Positions 6,474 to 8,825 of a stretch of 8,825 bases of DNA are shown here, one piece after another (within the stretch, counting starts at the first letter, position 1; each line of letters starts with the position of its first letter). The notes below the pieces were generated by a model. It saw only the letters and a program-made list of their open reading frames with translations. It did no database searches and had not been told where the DNA came from. Origin of the DNA: Candidatus Omnitrophota bacterium (GTDB lineage Bacteria > Omnitrophota > Gorgyraeia > Zapsychrales > Zapsychraceae); assembly GCA_018399915.1 (NCBI GenBank), contig JAGYNW010000074.1, positions 1 to 8,825 on the forward strand, written 5' to 3'. The position numbers were made by a program, and so were the translations under genes.

Positions 6474-7610
6474 ATGGATATCTTGATAGGAAGTATTGTC
6501 TTGGGCATGAGCGTGATCGTCATAGTTACTGTATTTTTATTGTTCGGCGCGATTAAACAAATGAAAGAAGAAAGCCGGCTTAATTTGCAACAGATCCCGC
6601 TAATGGTAAAGAGCCAGTTTGAGGCAGAACAGAATAAGATGGTCTCTGAACTGGAGAGCCGGAAAAAAGCGGTTGAGGTAACCGTTCAAGGATTAGAAAA
6701 TGAATTAAAAGAATACAAGTTGTTGATGCAGAGTTTTGAAAAGGACCGCGATCAAAAGTACGGCAATTTGGAAAATGAGTTAAAAAATGCTTCTCTGACC
6801 ACGTTGCGCCTGCATGAAACAACGAACAAGTTGAATGATATTTTAGGGAACGTTAAGCTGCGGGGTCAGTGGGGCGAAAGGATGGCCGAGGATATTATCC
6901 GCAATGCCGGGCTGATTGAAGGGGTTAATTACAAGAAACAGTCAACCATGGTGTCGTCAACGGCAAAGCCGGATTACACCTTTTTGCTGCCGGATAACCA
7001 CATTATTAATATGGATGTAAAATTTCCTTTGGATAATTATCTTAAGATGGTTAATGCCACGGAAAGTGATCAGAGAGAGCGTTATTTAAAAGAATTCATT
7101 TGCAATGTTAAGGACCGGGTGAAGGAGATAAAAAATAGAGGGTACATTGATCCGAAAGACAATACTCTGGATTTCGTTCTGATTTTTATCCCTAATGAAC
7201 AGGTATTCGGTTTGATTCAAGAAGAAATCCCGGAGCTGATGGACGAGGCATTAAGGCAAAAGGTTGTCCTTTGCTCTCCGTTCACTTTGTACGCTATGTT
7301 GAGTGTCGTCCGGCAAGCTTTTGAGAATTTTCGTTTTGAAAGCAACTTAAAGAAGATCATTCAAAAGATCGATCAATTCGCGAAAATTTATGGGAAATTT
7401 AAAGATAGATTCCTTGATATCGGAAAATCCATAGAGAAGCTGGACGGTGTCTATGAAGATATCAAAACAAAAAGTTTTAAGCAGTTAGATACCAAGATCA
7501 ATCAGATCGAAAAATTCAAAAAAGGCGATCAATTATCCTTGGCAGACAATGTCGCAGGGGAGGATCCCGAGGCCCCGGAGGCTCAAGAGGCAGAAGATGT
7601 TGCTATTTGA
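6474..7610 (+). CDS. rmuC: DNA recombination protein RmuC
   Basis: This 378-residue protein belongs to the RmuC family, which limits inversions and rearrangements at short repeats and is thought to be a nuclease. An N-terminal membrane helix (residues 4-26) is followed by a coiled coil (about 40-125). The conserved domain then begins with KLRGQWGERMAEDII (128-142). PDYTFLLPD (166-174) and the NMDVKFPLDNYL segment (179-190) supply a PD-(D/E)xK-like arrangement (Asp167, Asp181, Lys183). LDFVLIFIPNEQVF (232-245) and VVLCSPFTLYAML (264-276) are further family blocks. The last 20 residues are an acidic, Pro/Ala-rich tail. The ribosome binding site AAGGAGA (6460-6466) lies 7 bases before ATG 6474. 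The gene is first in a probable rmuC-yfiH-cutA operon and overlaps its neighbour by 14 bases. Confidence 0.94.
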   Translation: MDILIGSIVLGMSVIVIVTVFLLFGAIKQMKEESRLNLQQIPLMVKSQFEAEQNKMVSELESRKKAVEVTVQGLENELKEYKLLMQSFEKDRDQKYGNLENELKNASLTTLRLHETTNKLNDILGNVKLRGQWGERMAEDIIRNAGLIEGVNYKKQSTMVSSTAKPDYTFLLPDNHIINMDVKFPLDNYLKMVNATESDQRERYLKEFICNVKDRVKEIKNRGYIDPKDNTLDFVLIFIPNEQVFGLIQEEIPELMDEALRQKVVLCSPFTLYAMLSVVRQAFENFRFESNLKKIIQKIDQFAKIYGKFKDRFLDIGKSIEKLDGVYEDIKTKSFKQLDTKINQIEKFKKGDQLSLADNVAGEDPEAPEAQEAEDVAI

Positions 7611-8304
7611 TCATTTCCTGGGAGGGAAAGTCCTTGCCCTGACAACACAAACAGAAATGGATTTTTCTTTAGTGGGATCTTCCGGGGATTTGACGGAAAG
7701 CCAATCTCAGCATCTTGCCCGGCAATGCGGTTTTTTAAAAGAAAAAGTTTTTAGTGTGAGGCAGGTACATGGGGATAAGATTGTTGTTATCGATAATCTG
7801 TTTTCCAAAGGTGGAATTCCCGGCAAGGCTGACGGGATACTGACCGGACAAAAGGGCGTGCCTATCGCTATAAGGACAGCGGATTGTCTTCCGGTATTTC
7901 TCTTTGATCCCGTGCATAAGGCCATAGGTCTTGTTCACGCGGGATGGAAAGGCAGTTATCAGGCGATTGTTGTTAAAGCGCTGTTGGCATTGAAGCGCCA
8001 TTTTCAAACATCGCTTGCTGACGTTCAAATTATTTTGGGGCCGTGTATCCGCGATTGTTGTTATGAGGTCGGCAGCGAGTTTTCTCGCTATTTTCCTGAT
8101 GAGGTATCCAGGAAAGACGGAAGCGATTATTGTGATCTGATCGCTATCAATAGACGACAAATCCTCGAACAGGGTGTTAAGGCCAAGAATATTAGCGATT
8201 GTAAGGTTTGTACCTGTTGCCAAGCGGGATATTATTCTTATCGCAAGCAAGGCGCTCATGCCGGCAGGATGCTTTCGTTAATGATGATAAAGGAGGACGA
8301 TTGA
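7597..8304 (+). CDS. pgeF: Laccase-domain protein YfiH/PgeF (peptidoglycan editing factor or purine nucleoside enzyme)
   Basis: A 235-residue member of the multicopper-polyphenol-oxidase-like YfiH family. The metal-binding signature is complete: VRQVHGD (54-60, His58), IRTADCLPV (92-100, Cys97) and GLVHAGWKG (111-119, His114). LGPCIRDCCYEV (147-158) and YYSYRKQGAHAGRM (212-225) are further conserved blocks. Family members have been shown to act on adenosine/inosine, and E. coli YfiH edits UDP-MurNAc peptides carrying serine instead of alanine; which applies here is open. I choose ATG 7597, preceded by AGAGG (7586-7590), because the alternative ATG 7549 would add 16 basic residues that are only an out-of-frame copy of the rmuC tail. 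The stop overlaps the cutA start (TGATG). Confidence 0.92.
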   Translation: MLLFDHFLGGKVLALTTQTEMDFSLVGSSGDLTESQSQHLARQCGFLKEKVFSVRQVHGDKIVVIDNLFSKGGIPGKADGILTGQKGVPIAIRTADCLPVFLFDPVHKAIGLVHAGWKGSYQAIVVKALLALKRHFQTSLADVQIILGPCIRDCCYEVGSEFSRYFPDEVSRKDGSDYCDLIAINRRQILEQGVKAKNISDCKVCTCCQAGYYSYRKQGAHAGRMLSLMMIKEDD

Positions 8305-8642
8305 TGTACATCGTGATTTTGGTCACGGCCAAGGATATGCCCGAGGCCGATCGGATCATTTCTCAATTGATTGCGCAAAAACAGGTCGCCTGCGCTAATG
8401 TGGTCCCGGCCATAGAATCTTCTTTTATGTGGAAAGGCCGGCAGGAGAAAGAGCAGGAGGTGCTTATCCTTTTAAAGACTAAGGAGGTCTTGTTTAAGGC
8501 GGTCGAGAAAACGGTCAAAGCGCTACATTCTTATTCTGTCCCTGAGATCATCGCTTTTCCTATTGTGGCGGGAAATCAGGAATATTTAGATTGGATCGAC
8601 GAAACAATAGACGCCGGTCCGCTCACAGATGAGAGTCAGTGA
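8304..8642 (+). CDS. cutA: CutA1 family divalent-cation tolerance protein
   Basis: The 112-residue protein has the standard CutA1 length and text: MYIVILVTAKDMPEADRI at the start, QKQVACANVVPAIESSFMWK (25-44), EVLILLKTK (52-60) and HSYSVPEIIAFPI (75-87) before the final EYLDWI helix. CutA1 forms a very stable PII-like trimer in the cytoplasm. The historic link to copper tolerance is not well supported, and its role remains unclear. The start ATG 8304 shares one base with the stop of the preceding gene, and a strong ribosome binding site AGGAGG (8291-8296) lies 7 bases upstream inside that gene, so translation is both coupled and independently primed. An in-frame upstream ATG at 8208 would add 32 residues not found in CutA1 and is rejected. 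Confidence 0.95.
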   Translation: MYIVILVTAKDMPEADRIISQLIAQKQVACANVVPAIESSFMWKGRQEKEQEVLILLKTKEVLFKAVEKTVKALHSYSVPEIIAFPIVAGNQEYLDWIDETIDAGPLTDESQ

Positions 8643-8655
8643 AAGAGCGATCTTT

Positions 8656-8676
8656 TATAGGCAGTAAGTGCCTGTA
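8656..8676 (+). repeat. Short inverted repeat (hairpin) after cutA
   Basis: TATAGGCA (8656-8663) pairs with TGCCTGTA (8669-8676) around a five-base GTAAG loop; one pair is a G-T wobble. The nearest T run (8689-8694) begins 12 bases after the stem, too far for a standard intrinsic terminator. It could be a weak terminator-like element, an operator or an mRNA-end stabiliser; the role is unproven. Confidence 0.4.
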
Positions 8677-8687
8677 GATGGTATCAT
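8658..8687 (+). promoter_or_regulatory. Possible extended -10 promoter for the exported protein gene
   Basis: TGG at 8679-8681 followed by TATCAT (8682-8687, 5 of 6 to the -10 consensus) forms an extended -10 element. TAGGCA at 8658-8663 gives a 4 of 6 match to -35 with an 18-base spacer and lies inside the hairpin arm. Transcription would begin near 8694, leaving about 25 bases of leader. The call rests on consensus matching alone. Confidence 0.32.
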
Positions 8688-8718
8688 GTTTTTTAATAAA
8701 AAATCAAAGGAGCTATTT

Positions 8719-8825
8719 ATGAAAACAGTTGTAAAGTTTGTGGTAATTATAGTGTTTTTTATGTTCGTTTATAATGTGGTTGCTTCTGACGCACAGTTTT
8801 TGTTTTTTGGAAATCCCTTGGTCGG
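8719..8825 (+). CDS. Exported protein of unknown function, N-terminal end (3' truncated by window)
   Basis: ATG 8719 opens a frame that runs to the window end, giving 35 complete codons. The ribosome binding site AAAGGAG (8706-8712) with 6-base spacing is strong. The translation begins MKTVVK, continues with a hydrophobic core (residues 7-22) and reaches VVASDAQF, which offers signal-peptidase I sites after VVA (about residue 22) or SDA (about 25). No cysteine follows, so it is not a lipoprotein. The first mature residues, QFLFFGNPLVG, are hydrophobic and do not identify a family for me. The 76-base gap from cutA, with a hairpin and a possible promoter, suggests it is transcribed separately. 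Only the signal peptide call is supported. Confidence 0.7.
   Translation, partial: MKTVVKFVVIIVFFMFVYNVVASDAQFLFFGNPLV

Noticed and set aside
7549..7596. Upstream ATG start for the laccase-domain gene
   Set aside because: The 16 added residues are basic and unlike YfiH N-termini. ATG 7597 has AGAGG at good spacing.
7735..8259. 174-residue open frame on the - strand
   Set aside because: It is antisense to yfiH/pgeF, whose metal-binding motifs are intact. No family motif or ribosome binding site is seen on the reverse strand.
8208..8303. Longer CutA with 32 extra N-terminal residues
   Set aside because: CutA1 proteins begin close to the YIVILVTA strand. AGGAGG before ATG 8304 decides the start.
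1..8825. Defence island, CRISPR, toxin-antitoxin, integrase or transposon signals
   Set aside because: No regularly spaced repeats, terminal inverted repeats, recombinase or toxin motifs are visible. Composition is even, and the genes are mostly conserved housekeeping families.

Overview
The window is a gene-dense stretch of bacterial chromosome with every supported gene on the + strand and no gap longer than about 110 bases. I see no mobile element, CRISPR array, tRNA, rRNA or transposase. Codon use and base composition look uniform and mildly AT-leaning. A predicted lipoprotein and a second exported protein, in an otherwise housekeeping setting, suggest a diderm (Gram-negative type) bacterium. 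The combination of families and the protein style recall uncultivated Omnitrophota/PVC-like lineages, but that assignment is inference and is not proved by the sequence.

Layout. (1) Positions 1-172 hold the last 56 residues of the ribosome-associated ATPase YchF. (2) Positions 207-1010 encode a membrane-anchored alpha/beta hydrolase. (3) Positions 1021-4823 form a translation-centred block: a TrmH/SpoU-family RNA 2'-O-methyltransferase, an RsuA/RluB-type pseudouridine synthase, an ABC-F ATPase that starts inside the stop codon of the synthase gene, and a stand-alone 83-residue Smr-domain protein lying in the same reading frame as the ABC-F gene, beyond a single TAA. (4) Positions 4826-5553 encode a small lipoprotein of unknown function and a small cupin. 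(5) Positions 5577-6367 encode an unlabelled 44-residue basic protein and, two bases later, a helix-hairpin-helix DNA glycosylase of the MagIII-like type. (6) After a 106-base gap with a good sigma70-type promoter come RmuC, the laccase-domain protein YfiH/PgeF and CutA (6474-8642), joined by overlaps. (7) A short gap with a small hairpin and a possible extended -10 promoter leads to the start of an exported protein cut off by the window end.

How the genes work together. Three enzymes and factors acting on the ribosome or RNA, plus an Smr domain, sit back to back and are probably co-transcribed. The known biology of Smr domains (SmrB, MutS2) and ABC-F proteins makes a shared role in rRNA maturation or stalled-ribosome handling a reasonable hypothesis. 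The DNA glycosylase and RmuC add genome-maintenance functions. I found no evidence for a new defence system. The most unusual items are the ABC-F/Smr in-frame arrangement, a -1 slippery sequence in the RluB/ABC-F overlap, the 44-residue small gene, and the atypical cysteine spacing and glutamate at the lysine position in the glycosylase.
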